Source of the DNA: an uncultured Saprospiraceae bacterium
GTDB lineage: Bacteria > Bacteroidota > Bacteroidia > Chitinophagales > Saprospiraceae
Direction of reading: 5' to 3'
Length of the DNA: 51,863 nt
NCBI GenBank assembly: GCA_937941765.1
Contig: CALDGQ010000114.1
Coordinates: forward strand, 1 to 51,863
Below the pieces are notes generated by a model. The model was not told where the DNA came from. It did not search any database and saw nothing but the letters and a program-made list of their open reading frames with translations. Of the stretch, positions 1 through 7,291 are shown piece after piece. How positions within the stretch are numbered: position 1 is the stretch's first letter; every line of letters begins with the position of its first letter. The translations under genes and the position numbers were made by a program.

Positions 1-1
1 A

Positions 2-127
2 ATGACAAAGGATGTTGTCAGTCGATCGAATATTCAAATCAATACTACAACCTTTATTCCTGATGTATATTTTGTTGACTTAAAATTATCAGGTAAGACG
101 GAAAGAGGGAAGTTTGTGATTTATTGA
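2..127 (+). CDS. 3' end of a T9SS-secreted protein (partial)
   Basis: An open frame enters from the left edge and ends at TGA 125-127. Its last 41 codons contain the residues VYFVDLKLSGK followed by KFVIY and the stop. This beta-rich ending with a basic residue a few positions before the terminus is the usual last strand of a type A T9SS C-terminal sorting domain, compare 'GVYLVTVEN...KLVMKK' in the gene at 6315-7283. The ATG at base 2 is probably internal, because a sorting domain alone would not be a gene. The rest of the protein lies outside the window, so its function cannot be given. It could also be the tail of another secreted beta-sandwich protein. Confidence 0.6.
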   Translation: MTKDVVSRSNIQINTTTFIPDVYFVDLKLSGKTERGKFVIY

Positions 128-164
128 GAACGTTTTAGTTCTTACTTTTTATAAAAAATAAAAC

Positions 165-210
165 AGAAGCCCACAAAGTGATACCGATAAGAATCACTAA
201 AAGGGCTTCT
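165..210 (-). terminator. Hairpin, probable minus-strand terminator
   Basis: AGAAGCCC (165-172) pairs with GGGCTTCT (203-210), and inside it AGTGAT (177-182) pairs with ATCACT (193-198). Read on the minus strand, the stem is followed by GTTTTATTTTTTAT, a U-rich tail. It would end transcription of the minus-strand gene at 430-984 and lies just past the convergent partial gene. Confidence 0.5.
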
Positions 211-418
211 CACTCTCAAAACTGTTTGCTCTTGAAAGGGCTTACTATTTTGTTCGCAATAATTTGAAGTCTGTATATAAGACTAGTTTCATAGAAAACT
301 TACAGCCCTTTTAAGATTTGTAAATTAGTTTGCAACCTTAAAAGGGCTGTTTTATTAATAATTATTAAACTGAATTAATAAATGCACCTATAAATGAAGT
401 TTGGGAAGCCCTTTCAAG
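200..418. repeat. Cluster of AAAGGGCT / AGCCCTTT words
   Basis: The octamer AAAGGGCT occurs near 200, 235 and 341 and its reverse complement near 304 and 407. CTTGAAAGGGCT (231-242) is perfectly complementary to AGCCCTTTCAAG (407-418), and one pair forms the hairpin at 302-350. The spacing is irregular, so this looks like overlapping hairpins or a decayed repeat, not a tandem array. Confidence 0.45.
302..350 (+). terminator. 14-bp perfect hairpin followed by TTTATT
   Basis: ACAGCCCTTTTAAG (302-315) pairs perfectly with CTTAAAAGGGCTGT (337-350) around a 21-nt loop. On the plus strand it is followed by TTTATTAATAATTATT; on the minus strand by AAGTTTTCTAT. It probably acts as a terminator between the two convergent genes, in either direction. 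Confidence 0.5.
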
Positions 419-429
419 GCAGAATTCAT

Positions 430-984
430 TTAAAAATCATTGGGATCAAACAACTCATCGATGTAAGATGTTCTTGTTGTGTTGCGATAATTATCATGGC
501 AAGCACCGAGTCCACTTCTCATCAAACTCACACAATTGCCTTGCTGGTCGGAATCTTCTCGATGATCACGATTCAGAACACAATGTCCGAGTTCATGAAA
601 AATGATGAATTCTCTATACAGATCTGACAAGTCATTGAAAAGTGGTAAATCTATTGTTATATGATTTGGGTTATTAGAATGCCAAGTGCATTGGCCACCG
701 ACATTTTCTCCAGGCAAATCTTCTAGATCACCAGTTAATTCTAATTGATTGAGATTAATGGAAATTCCACGTTGAGCTGCTTGTTCTTCAAATCTTTGGA
801 AATAAGGCCATAGTGCCTGATCAACATTGGCAAAAGATTTTGTAGTTGTAGAAGTTGTTGTGGTTGGTGTAGTAGTGTCATTTTCATCTTCCATTATGAC
901 ATCGTTGTCTCGACGGCATGAAGAAAAAATAGTGAGTGTGAGGAGTAACAGCATTGCTGCAGAAGATAATTGGAGCCTTGACAT
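430..984 (-). CDS. Lipoprotein with metzincin-like zinc protease motif
   Basis: 184 aa. A hydrophobic signal ends in the lipobox IFSSC (Cys23), followed by a Thr-rich linker (about residues 37-48), as in lipid-anchored exported proteins. Near the end is HELGHCVLNRDH (H130, E131, H134, then D140/H141). HExxH followed at the spacing of the third metzincin ligand fits a zinc protease, but Gly at position 8 of the motif is replaced by Leu. A later SLMRS (Met155) resembles a Met-turn. The family knowledge supports a zinc endopeptidase; the substrate is unknown and I do not recognise the specific family. The protein is short, so it would be a minimal domain. It stands alone, convergent with the partial T9SS gene. 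The open frame on the opposite strand here is a shadow. Confidence 0.75.
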   Translation of the reverse strand: MSRLQLSSAAMLLLLTLTIFSSCRRDNDVIMEDENDTTTPTTTTSTTTKSFANVDQALWPYFQRFEEQAAQRGISINLNQLELTGDLEDLPGENVGGQCTWHSNNPNHITIDLPLFNDLSDLYREFIIFHELGHCVLNRDHREDSDQQGNCVSLMRSGLGACHDNYRNTTRTSYIDELFDPNDF

Positions 985-1176
985 AAATACGGATTTTTTT
1001 AGTTAGCAATTTGTATAAATGTAAGGTTGACCTAATAAGCAATGATTTTTTAGTTTCTTAAAATTGTGTGGTGATAAGACGAAATCGGAATACGTTTTAT
1101 TTTGTAAGATTTCGATATTCAATAGAAAAGGTATTGAACAGGCAATAAACTACATACTCATGTAGTGATCTAAAAA

Positions 1177-1207
1177 GACGACTTTCAGAGATAAACCGAA
1201 AGTCGTC
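1177..1207 (-). terminator. Orphan minus-strand intrinsic terminator
   Basis: GACGACTTTC (1177-1186) pairs perfectly with GAAAGTCGTC (1198-1207) around an 11-nt loop. Read on the minus strand it is followed by TTTTTAGATC. No minus-strand coding gene lies upstream of it (1208-1783), so it may end an unannotated small RNA, or be a protein-binding palindrome. Confidence 0.5.
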
Positions 1208-1320
1208 GCGTATCAAGCTAAAATTAAATTCTCATAAGTCTGTTTTTTATTTTACGCTTAAAAAGAAAAAGGGGTTGTAGAATTAAAAGGAGAAGAAAAT
1301 TCGTCCAATTAATCCTACAG

Positions 1321-1400
1321 AAAACATGAGTTGTTGCTTCGCAAAAACATGGGTTGTTGCCTTGCAAAAACATGGGTTGTTGCTTCGCAAAAACATGGGT
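1321..1400. repeat. 23-bp tandem repeat, about 3.5 copies
   Basis: Units start at 1321, 1344, 1367 and 1390 (the last is partial). The consensus begins AAAACATGGGTTGTTGC and ends TTCGCA; units differ by one or two bases. It is non-coding in all frames as far as I can see. The high identity suggests recent slippage amplification. Confidence 0.85.
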
Positions 1401-1728
1401 GTTCGTCTTCTAATGAAAATTGTAGACTACGACATAAAGTGTGTATTTAGTATTAACTAATTAGCTACAAGATAGACTGAGTAGTTCTTAAAGTCTCTTA
1501 AAAGTTTTTAAGGAAATCATAAATAATCTGCTTTAAATGAAAGCGCTAGATGATATGAGTGAGTTTCTCTAACAGGATTAAAGCAACTAGCTAGGAGCAT
1601 CGCCCATATTCATTGAATATATTCGTCTACCGCCAACGGAGCATAAGATTTAAATTATTGCTTTCGTTCCATTAGAGTTTCCCAAAAAAAAGCTTACAGA
1701 AAAAAGCAGGTATGAAAATCAAAACCCT

Positions 1729-1760
1729 TTTGTTAAAATCTAAAAATTAGAGTACTTTTG
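1729..1760 (+). promoter_or_regulatory. Bacteroidota-type promoter of sucC
   Basis: TTTG at 1729-1732 and TACTTTTG at 1753-1760, separated by 20 nt, match the Bacteroidota consensus TTTG ... TAnnTTTG exactly. Transcription would start a few bases later, giving a leader of about 15-20 nt before the ATG at 1784, which has no Shine-Dalgarno sequence. Confidence 0.7.
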
Positions 1761-1783
1761 TTGCCAATAAAAAAAGACATATA

Positions 1784-2989
1784 ATGAATTTACACGAATA
1801 CCAAGGAAAAGAAATTTTAAAAGAATATGGCGTTCCTACACAGGAAGGGTATGTTGCAGAGACTTTAGAAGAAGCAATCAATGCTTATGGCAAATTACAG
1901 CAGATGCGTGATGCTGAGGTTGTAGTTGTTAAAGCACAAATCCATGCAGGTGGACGTGGAAAAGGTGGAGGTGTTAAATTGGCAAAGAATTTAACAGAAG
2001 TACAAACCAATGCCAAGAAGATTTTGGGTATGATGTTGAAGACACCTCAGACGCCAGGTGGTGTGGATGGTCCAGGAAAAAAAGTGAATAAGATATTAAT
2101 AGCAGAGGATTCATTTCAGCCAACATTTGACTCCTGTAAAGAATATTACGTATCTATCTTAATGGATCGTGAGCGTAAACAAAATGTCATCATTTATTCT
2201 ACTGAAGGTGGAATGGACATCGAAGAAGTTGCTGAAAAGACACCAGAAAAGGTACATAAAGAATATGTTGATCCAACATTAGGATTGCAAGGATTTCAAA
2301 CGCGTAAGATTGCCTTCAATTTAGGCTTGAGCGGACTTGCTTTCAAAAACATGACGAAATTTATCTCAAAGCTATATAAAGCATTTGTTGGTTCTGATTC
2401 TTCATTAATTGAAATTAATCCAACTTTACACTCTGGACATGATGAGATTATAGCAGTTGATTGCAAGTTTACTTTAGATGACAATGCCTTGTTCCGTCAT
2501 CCTGATTATGCAGCATATAGAGATACAACTGAAGAAGATCCAACAGAAGTTGAAGCAAAAGCTTTTGGGTTGAATTATGTAAACCTTGACGGAAACGTGG
2601 GTTGCATGGTCAACGGTGCTGGATTGGCAATGGCAACAATGGATATCATCAAGTTATCAGGTGGTGAGCCAGCTAACTTTTTAGATGTTGGTGGAACAGC
2701 AGATGCAGCAAGAGTTGAACAAGCTTTCCGTATCATCTTAAAAGATCCTGAAGTAAAAGCAATTTTGATTAACATCTTTGGTGGTATCGTTCGTTGTGAT
2801 CGTGTTGCTCAAGGTGTGGTTGATGCATATAAGAATATTGGTAACATTAAAGTTCCGATTATTGTAAGACTACAAGGAACCAATGCTGATATTGCAAAAG
2901 AATTAATTGATAAGTCTGGTTTGGAAGTGCACTCTGCGGTACTTTTGCAAGAAGCTGCAGACTTAGTAAAGAAAGTTTTGAAGAAGTAA
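1784..2989 (+). CDS. sucC: Succinate-CoA ligase (ADP-forming), beta subunit
   Basis: 401 aa, the usual length. The protein makes succinate and ATP (or GTP) from succinyl-CoA in the TCA cycle, as a heterotetramer or dimer with SucD in the cytoplasm. The start MNLHEYQGKEIL is characteristic. An ATP-grasp fold occupies roughly residues 1-210 (glycine-rich AGGRGKGGG near 57-65, then EINPT near 207). The CoA-ligase half carries GAGLAMATMD and the phosphohistidine-interacting INIFGGIVRCD. sucD is not next door; separation of the two genes is common in this phylum. The gene has its own promoter and terminator and so is probably monocistronic. Confidence 0.97.
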   Translation: MNLHEYQGKEILKEYGVPTQEGYVAETLEEAINAYGKLQQMRDAEVVVVKAQIHAGGRGKGGGVKLAKNLTEVQTNAKKILGMMLKTPQTPGGVDGPGKKVNKILIAEDSFQPTFDSCKEYYVSILMDRERKQNVIIYSTEGGMDIEEVAEKTPEKVHKEYVDPTLGLQGFQTRKIAFNLGLSGLAFKNMTKFISKLYKAFVGSDSSLIEINPTLHSGHDEIIAVDCKFTLDDNALFRHPDYAAYRDTTEEDPTEVEAKAFGLNYVNLDGNVGCMVNGAGLAMATMDIIKLSGGEPANFLDVGGTADAARVEQAFRIILKDPEVKAILINIFGGIVRCDRVAQGVVDAYKNIGNIKVPIIVRLQGTNADIAKELIDKSGLEVHSAVLLQEAADLVKKVLKK

Positions 2990-3018
2990 GATTGTTTACT
3001 TTTTCTTAAAGATAATAG

Positions 3019-3052
3019 CTGGTCTAAGTTGAAGAACTTAGGCCAGTTTTTT
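3019..3052 (+). terminator. Rho-independent terminator of sucC
   Basis: CTGGTCTAAGTT (3019-3030) pairs with AACTTAGGCCAG (3035-3046), one G-T wobble, GAAG tetraloop, followed by TTTTTT. It sits 30 nt after the sucC stop. Confidence 0.85.
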
Positions 3053-3078
3053 GTTCTGGCGACTTTAGTCGCCATTAG

Positions 3079-3438
3079 AATGCCAAGAGGTTAAAAACCT
3101 TTGGCTCGCGTAGGAGTACGAATGAGCACGTCCGAGCTGCCGGTTTTCAACCGCTCATCTCGCGCCACAATGCCAAGAGGTTAAAAAACCTTTAGCTCGC
3201 GTAGGAGTACGAATGGGCACGTCCGAGATGCCGGTTTTCAACCGCTCATCTCGCGCCACAATGCCACGCGGTTAAAGAACCATTGGCTCGCGTAGGAGTA
3301 CGAATGTGCACGTCCGAGATGCCGGTTTTCAACCGCTCATCTCGCGCCACAATGCCACGCGGTTAAAAAAACCATTGGCTCGCGTAGGAGTACGAATGAG
3401 CACGTCCGAGATACCGGTTTTCAACTGCTCATCTCGCA
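3079..3438. repeat. 90-91-bp tandem repeat, four copies
   Basis: Units begin at 3079, 3169, 3260 and 3351, each starting AATGCCA. Each contains GGTT-AAA-AACC, the invariant block GCTCGCGTAGGAGTACGAAT, and a hairpin in which CGAGATG pairs with CATCTCG and CGGTT with AACCG. Copies 1-2 share CCAAGAGG where copies 3-4 have CCACGCGG, so the array grew by stepwise duplication. No coding frame with recognisable content runs through it. It is preceded by a small palindrome GGCGACTTTAGTCGCC (3058-3073). The block at 43134-43191 is related to the start of the unit. Confidence 0.9.
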
Positions 3439-3526
3439 TTCGGCTTGAAGGACCTGTGGTCATTTTCCGAGATTCCGATTTATAACTGCATTCAGAATTC
3501 TCCAAAAAAAACCTACTTTTACAGTC

Positions 3527-4774
3527 ATGGAAACGCACTCACTATACGACTTAAACAACTACATCTCTCAAGCCATTGCCTTGAATTTTCAAGAAGCAAT
3601 ATGGGTACGTTGTGAAATATCTCAAGTGGGAAAATCTCGTGGACATTACTATCTTGACCTTATTGAAAAAGAAGAAGGTTCTGATGAACTAATCGCCAAA
3701 GCAAAAGCCAATTTATGGAAAGGGACTTATGCGATGTTGAAAAAGAAAAACGGATTGTCCATTGATTCTGTTTTGGATGCTGGAATGGAAGTATTGATTC
3801 AAGTGGTCGTTCGATTTCATGAACAATATGGATTGAGTTTGCAAATTGAGGATGTTGATCCTTCTTATACGATGGGTAAATTGGAAGCGGAGCGTAGAGC
3901 GAAATTGGAGCAGTTAATAAAAGAAGATTTGCATGATAAAAATCAAGCAATTGATTTACCAGTTGTTCTTCAAAGAATCGCAGTTATCTCTTCGGAAAGA
4001 GCGGCGGGCTATAAGGATTTTGTTCAGCACTTATCTAGCAATGTGTATGGCTATGATTTTCAAATGACCTTGTTTGATACCAGAGTACAAGGAATTGCTG
4101 CGGAAAAAGATTTGGTCAAAGTTTTGAAAAATATCAAGAAAAGAAAAAAAGAATTTGATTGTGTAGTGATTATCCGTGGGGGAGGAGCGAAGACGGACTT
4201 AGCACTTTTTGATGGATTGGAATTGTGTCGAACGATTGCAAAAATGCCACTACCAGTGCTCACAGGTATTGGTCATGAAATTGATGATACATTGTCTGAT
4301 GTCGTAGCACATACTTCTGTCAAAACACCGACTGCAGCTGCCGATTTTTTGGTGCAACATAATATGGAATTTGAGTCCAACATCTTATATATGATGCAGG
4401 AAATTCGGACCTATAGCAATCATCGAATTAGTGAAGAACAGATGCAGCTTGATAGTGCAGTTCAATTGATTGAAATGACAACTGCCAATATATTGGAAAG
4501 AGAGATGGATAGTTTAGAAAGAGTAGAAGCATTGTTACCAGAAATCAGTCTCCAAATTATAGAGCAGAAAAAAGCATTCATTGAAAAGATGGAAGCGATG
4601 AAAAATTTGCTCGACCCAATGGAGATTTTAAAAAGAGGATATTCTATCAGTTATAAAAAAGGGAAACTAATTACCGCATCGTCTCAACTAAAAGCGGGTG
4701 ATGAAATATTGACGCATTTCCATGAAGGAAAAGCAACCAGTACGATTAACAAAATAAGAAATGGCAAAAACTAA
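3527..4774 (+). CDS. xseA: Exodeoxyribonuclease VII, large subunit
   Basis: 415 aa. This is the catalytic subunit of exonuclease VII, which degrades single-stranded DNA to oligonucleotides together with several XseB copies in the cytoplasm. An N-terminal OB-fold (about 1-110, with WVRCEISQ and GHYYLDL) is followed by the nuclease domain with VISSERAAGYKDF, RGGGAKTDLALFD, TGIGHEIDDTLSD and VAHTSVKTPTAAA, then a predicted coiled-coil region and a C-terminal YSISY.KG segment. All signatures of the family are present. It overlaps xseB by 14 bp, so the two are translationally coupled. Confidence 0.96.
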   Translation: METHSLYDLNNYISQAIALNFQEAIWVRCEISQVGKSRGHYYLDLIEKEEGSDELIAKAKANLWKGTYAMLKKKNGLSIDSVLDAGMEVLIQVVVRFHEQYGLSLQIEDVDPSYTMGKLEAERRAKLEQLIKEDLHDKNQAIDLPVVLQRIAVISSERAAGYKDFVQHLSSNVYGYDFQMTLFDTRVQGIAAEKDLVKVLKNIKKRKKEFDCVVIIRGGGAKTDLALFDGLELCRTIAKMPLPVLTGIGHEIDDTLSDVVAHTSVKTPTAAADFLVQHNMEFESNILYMMQEIRTYSNHRISEEQMQLDSAVQLIEMTTANILEREMDSLERVEALLPEISLQIIEQKKAFIEKMEAMKNLLDPMEILKRGYSISYKKGKLITASSQLKAGDEILTHFHEGKATSTINKIRNGKN

Positions 4775-4958
4775 ACTAACATACGAATCCGCTGCAGAAG
4801 AACTACAGCAGATTGTGGAAGACTTAAGATCTGATGAAGTGACAGTTGATGAAATGACGACCAAAGTCAAACGCGCTGCTGAACTCATTAGCTTTTGTAA
4901 AGAAAAATTACATGCGACTGAGAAGCAGTTGAATTTGTTGTTTGATGAAGAGGAGTAG
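4761..4958 (+). CDS. xseB: Exodeoxyribonuclease VII, small subunit
   Basis: 65 aa, typical of XseB. It is an all-helical protein; the family motif is seen as YESAAEELQQIVEDLRSDEV followed by a second amphipathic helix (ELISFCKEKLHATEKQLN). It binds the C-terminal helices of XseA. Its start lies inside the last codons of xseA (14-bp overlap). Downstream is the inverted repeat at 4967-5116. Confidence 0.93.
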   Translation: MAKTKLTYESAAEELQQIVEDLRSDEVTVDEMTTKVKRAAELISFCKEKLHATEKQLNLLFDEEE

Positions 4959-4966
4959 TTTTTTTT

Positions 4967-5116
4967 GATGTATGATTTATGATGATTTTCTCCTTTGCCT
5001 GAAGGCAACTCGAATGTATGATATGATCGTTAGGACGAACCAAGGGTGACTCACTTAAGCATCGTCCTAACGATCCTATCATACATCATTCATCATACAT
5101 CATAAAATCATACATT
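4967..5116. repeat. GATGTATGAT palindromic element, copy A
   Basis: A large imperfect palindrome between convergent genes. The left arm holds ATGTATGATATGATCG then TTAGGACGA (ending near 5037); the right arm begins TCGTCCTAACGATCCTATC (5062 on) and continues with CATACATCATTCATCATA. A small hairpin TTGCCTGAAGGCAA sits inside the left arm near 4994-5007. Related copies lie at 25776-25901 and 43030-43287. It may also serve as a bidirectional terminator for xseB and btuG. Confidence 0.8.
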
Positions 5117-5141
5117 CGAATTCGCGCAGCAAATAAGAAAA

Positions 5142-6188
5142 CTATTGAAATAAAAATTTCTCCGGCATAATATCTCCACCAAAAATATCAACTTGCTCTC
5201 CACTGTCATCGTATAAATAAACATCTCCTGGAACGAAAAAATTCTTAGGATCTGTTCCCCACAAATTATCAGTTTCAGGATCGACGCCGATTCCCCAGAA
5301 ATATTTTTGGATAAATGGAGTTGTGTTGAAAGAAGTCGCATTAATATCGTGCGCATAAGTCCAACCATTCATGACATAATAGATTAAATCCTTATTTCCA
5401 TTAATAGCTAAGTTCGCAGCGCCTGCGGTTGCATCTTGTTGATAAGTGACTTGGCCGTTAACGATTTTAGACAATTTGCCATCCAAATTTGGTGGATTCT
5501 GAAAAATAATACCTTTTGATAAAGACCAAACAGCATTGTTTTTATCCACTACGAGATGAGTAGGATTAATACCAACATCAATATGATCGACAACATTGTC
5601 ATTTGAAGTATTGATAACTGCGACCGTTGAGTCAGATAAAATTCCACCTGAATTTGCCACATAGACGGTATTGCCAACTTGAACCATTGGACCTGGACCT
5701 CTTCCAACTGGAATAGAATCTAGAAATTGGTTGTTGGTTAGATTCAGCACTTGTATAGAGCCAGAAAGTCCATCTGCTCCCCATTGACTGATGTATAGTT
5801 TGTTGGTAGAAGCTGCATGAACATATTTGGGATCGGTCAATCCATCAATAGTTTCAATCCAAGTGAAGTCTCTTGAATTGACTACTTCAATCCTATCAGG
5901 ATTATTCATAACAATGTAAACTCTATTTTGATGTGAAGTGATAGATTGAATAGCACCAAATAAGGTATCAGCGTTGATTCGTTGATAAATTTTGTTTGCA
6001 AAACTTCCAGATGATCGATTGTAGTGACTGATGGTTCCAACAGGATCGAAAAGACCACCAGCATTGGTCATTAATACTCCGTCGGCATAAGAAGTTTCGG
6101 AGCTGCCGCCATTGTCATCTTTTTTGCAGGATAAATTGGTAAAGATAGATAGACCTAATAAAAGGCAAAGCCAGTTAAAGCGTTTCAT
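5142..6188 (-). CDS. btuG: BtuG-like surface lipoprotein, vitamin B12 capture (YncE/DUF5074-like propeller)
   Basis: 348 aa. A signal peptide ends in LSC (Cys21), followed by KKDDN. A K-D-D at +3 to +5 is the lipoprotein export signal described for Bacteroidota surface lipoproteins, so it should face outside. The rest is a repetitive beta-propeller with blades such as GSIQVLNLTNNQFLDSI and STVAVINTSNDNVVDHI, as in YncE/DUF5074 proteins. In Bacteroides, BtuG proteins of this fold sit on top of BtuB and hand over cobalamin with very high affinity. The assignment rests on the fold plus position as third gene after a cobalamin riboswitch and btuB. A hairpin at 6208-6285 separates it from the preceding gene. 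A different propeller function is possible but less likely. Confidence 0.82.
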   Translation of the reverse strand: MKRFNWLCLLLGLSIFTNLSCKKDDNGGSSETSYADGVLMTNAGGLFDPVGTISHYNRSSGSFANKIYQRINADTLFGAIQSITSHQNRVYIVMNNPDRIEVVNSRDFTWIETIDGLTDPKYVHAASTNKLYISQWGADGLSGSIQVLNLTNNQFLDSIPVGRGPGPMVQVGNTVYVANSGGILSDSTVAVINTSNDNVVDHIDVGINPTHLVVDKNNAVWSLSKGIIFQNPPNLDGKLSKIVNGQVTYQQDATAGAANLAINGNKDLIYYVMNGWTYAHDINATSFNTTPFIQKYFWGIGVDPETDNLWGTDPKNFFVPGDVYLYDDSGEQVDIFGGDIMPEKFLFQ

Positions 6189-6207
6189 TGAATATTGTAT
6201 TTAATAT

Positions 6208-6285
6208 AGTTTAAGTAGTTTAAATCTTGCGGGAGCAAATTTATTTGGCTGAGAGGTCCCGCAAGATATAAACTATTTAAGTACT
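6208..6285 (-). promoter_or_regulatory. Intercistronic hairpin in the B12 operon
   Basis: TCTTGCGGGA (6225-6234) pairs perfectly with TCCCGCAAGA (6257-6266). The pairing extends outward through AGTTTA/TAAACT blocks to about 6208 and 6285. It has no clear T-tract in the direction of transcription. It could be an mRNA processing or stabilising element that sets the ratio of btuG to the upstream genes. Confidence 0.6.
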
Positions 6286-6314
6286 AATCAAATTTTAAAA
6301 CAACATCCTATTTG

Positions 6315-7283
6315 CTATTTTTTCATGACCAATTTGGAGGAATATTCATGTTCATTTTCAACCGTTACTAAGTAAACTCCTGATGGTAATTGTTTCAAAT
6401 TAATTGATTCATTATTTGTCTGGAGTCTTTTGTATAGCACCAATGTCCCGTTTGTGTCATAAATGTAGCAATTCAAATCTTTGTTATTTGCATTAGAAAT
6501 TTGAATAAAGTCGCTAGTTGGATTTGGATAGATTTCAAATAACTCAGTCGTATTAATATCTGTGACGTCAGTGTCTGGATTTTCAGCAAAGATATGATCG
6601 ACACAAAAATAAGCTGGTGTATTCATTCCAAACTGCCCAACATCTGTTGACGTCAAAGTGAAGGCTAAACTATCTACATTGCCCAATGATGTCAAATCGA
6701 CCCAAGTCCATTCATTCACAATATAATCTTGACTATTGTCTTCATTACGAAAATCAGCTAGATAAAAATCAACACTTTCTGTTGTTAGATTTCCATCTCG
6801 GAATGCCGCAATATTCAAAAGGAAGAAATCCGGATCATCACCCGTCACCCCACCAAATTTTTTGGAAAAAGCATCTCCATCAAGCATACTCAAATATGCG
6901 TACGTACTGTTGGTAATATACATGCCCGAAACGGGTTGGCCTGCTGCATCTCCTTGCAAAACCATGTTGTTGTCAAATGCAAAAGTAACCGCATAATTTC
7001 CTGAACCACCATAACCACTTCCAGTAATGGCGCTATATTGATTAGTAAATCCGGGTGTTGTCACATCAGAAGTATTTGAAATCGCCCAGCCGGACCAACT
7101 TAAAAACTCCGAATTATAAGAATTGTTTAAGAAAACATCTCCACTTGAAAATCCACCACTGCCATCATCCCCGTTAAGAAATGATTCAGAAGGAATGTCA
7201 AATTCTTCAAAGTCTACAACAGTTTGTGCCCGTAGCATCGTAATAGACAAGATTGCTATTAGTAAAGTAAAATGTAATTTCAT
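6315..7283 (-). CDS. DUF4465 (BtuH-like) B12-binding protein with T9SS sorting domain
   Basis: 322 aa. A Sec signal peptide (about 1-19, ending LRAQ) precedes a DUF4465-type domain: VVDFEEFDIPSESFLNG, FLSWSGWAISN, YSAITGSGYGGSGNYAV and YITNSTYAYLSM are recognisable for that family. Some DUF4465 proteins of Bacteroidota (BtuH) bind vitamin B12 at the cell surface and are found in btuB operons; that is the basis of the call. The C-terminal 75 residues are a type A T9SS domain (FEIYPNPTSDFIQIS, then PSGVYLVTVEN and KLVMKK). Here surface placement is by T9SS and not by a lipid anchor. It starts 8 bp after the btuB stop, in the same operon. Confidence 0.8.
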   Translation of the reverse strand: MKLHFTLLIAILSITMLRAQTVVDFEEFDIPSESFLNGDDGSGGFSSGDVFLNNSYNSEFLSWSGWAISNTSDVTTPGFTNQYSAITGSGYGGSGNYAVTFAFDNNMVLQGDAAGQPVSGMYITNSTYAYLSMLDGDAFSKKFGGVTGDDPDFFLLNIAAFRDGNLTTESVDFYLADFRNEDNSQDYIVNEWTWVDLTSLGNVDSLAFTLTSTDVGQFGMNTPAYFCVDHIFAENPDTDVTDINTTELFEIYPNPTSDFIQISNANNKDLNCYIYDTNGTLVLYKRLQTNNESINLKQLPSGVYLVTVENEHEYSSKLVMKK

Positions 7284-7291
7284 ATCGTTTT

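Larger units (their letters stand above)
985..1783. other. 800-bp intergenic region upstream of sucC
   Basis: No convincing gene on either strand. It holds a minus-strand terminator-like hairpin (1177-1207), a 23-bp tandem repeat (1321-1400) and the sucC promoter (1729-1760). The stretch 1400-1720 shows nothing else I can support; a small RNA gene cannot be excluded. Confidence 0.6.

Noticed and set aside
394..627. Plus-strand open frame of 77 codons
   Set aside because: Antisense to the zincin-like lipoprotein, whose signal peptide, lipobox and HExxH motif make it the real gene.
3079..3438. CRISPR array
   Set aside because: The repeat is a direct tandem of ~90 bp without unique spacers and no cas genes are nearby.
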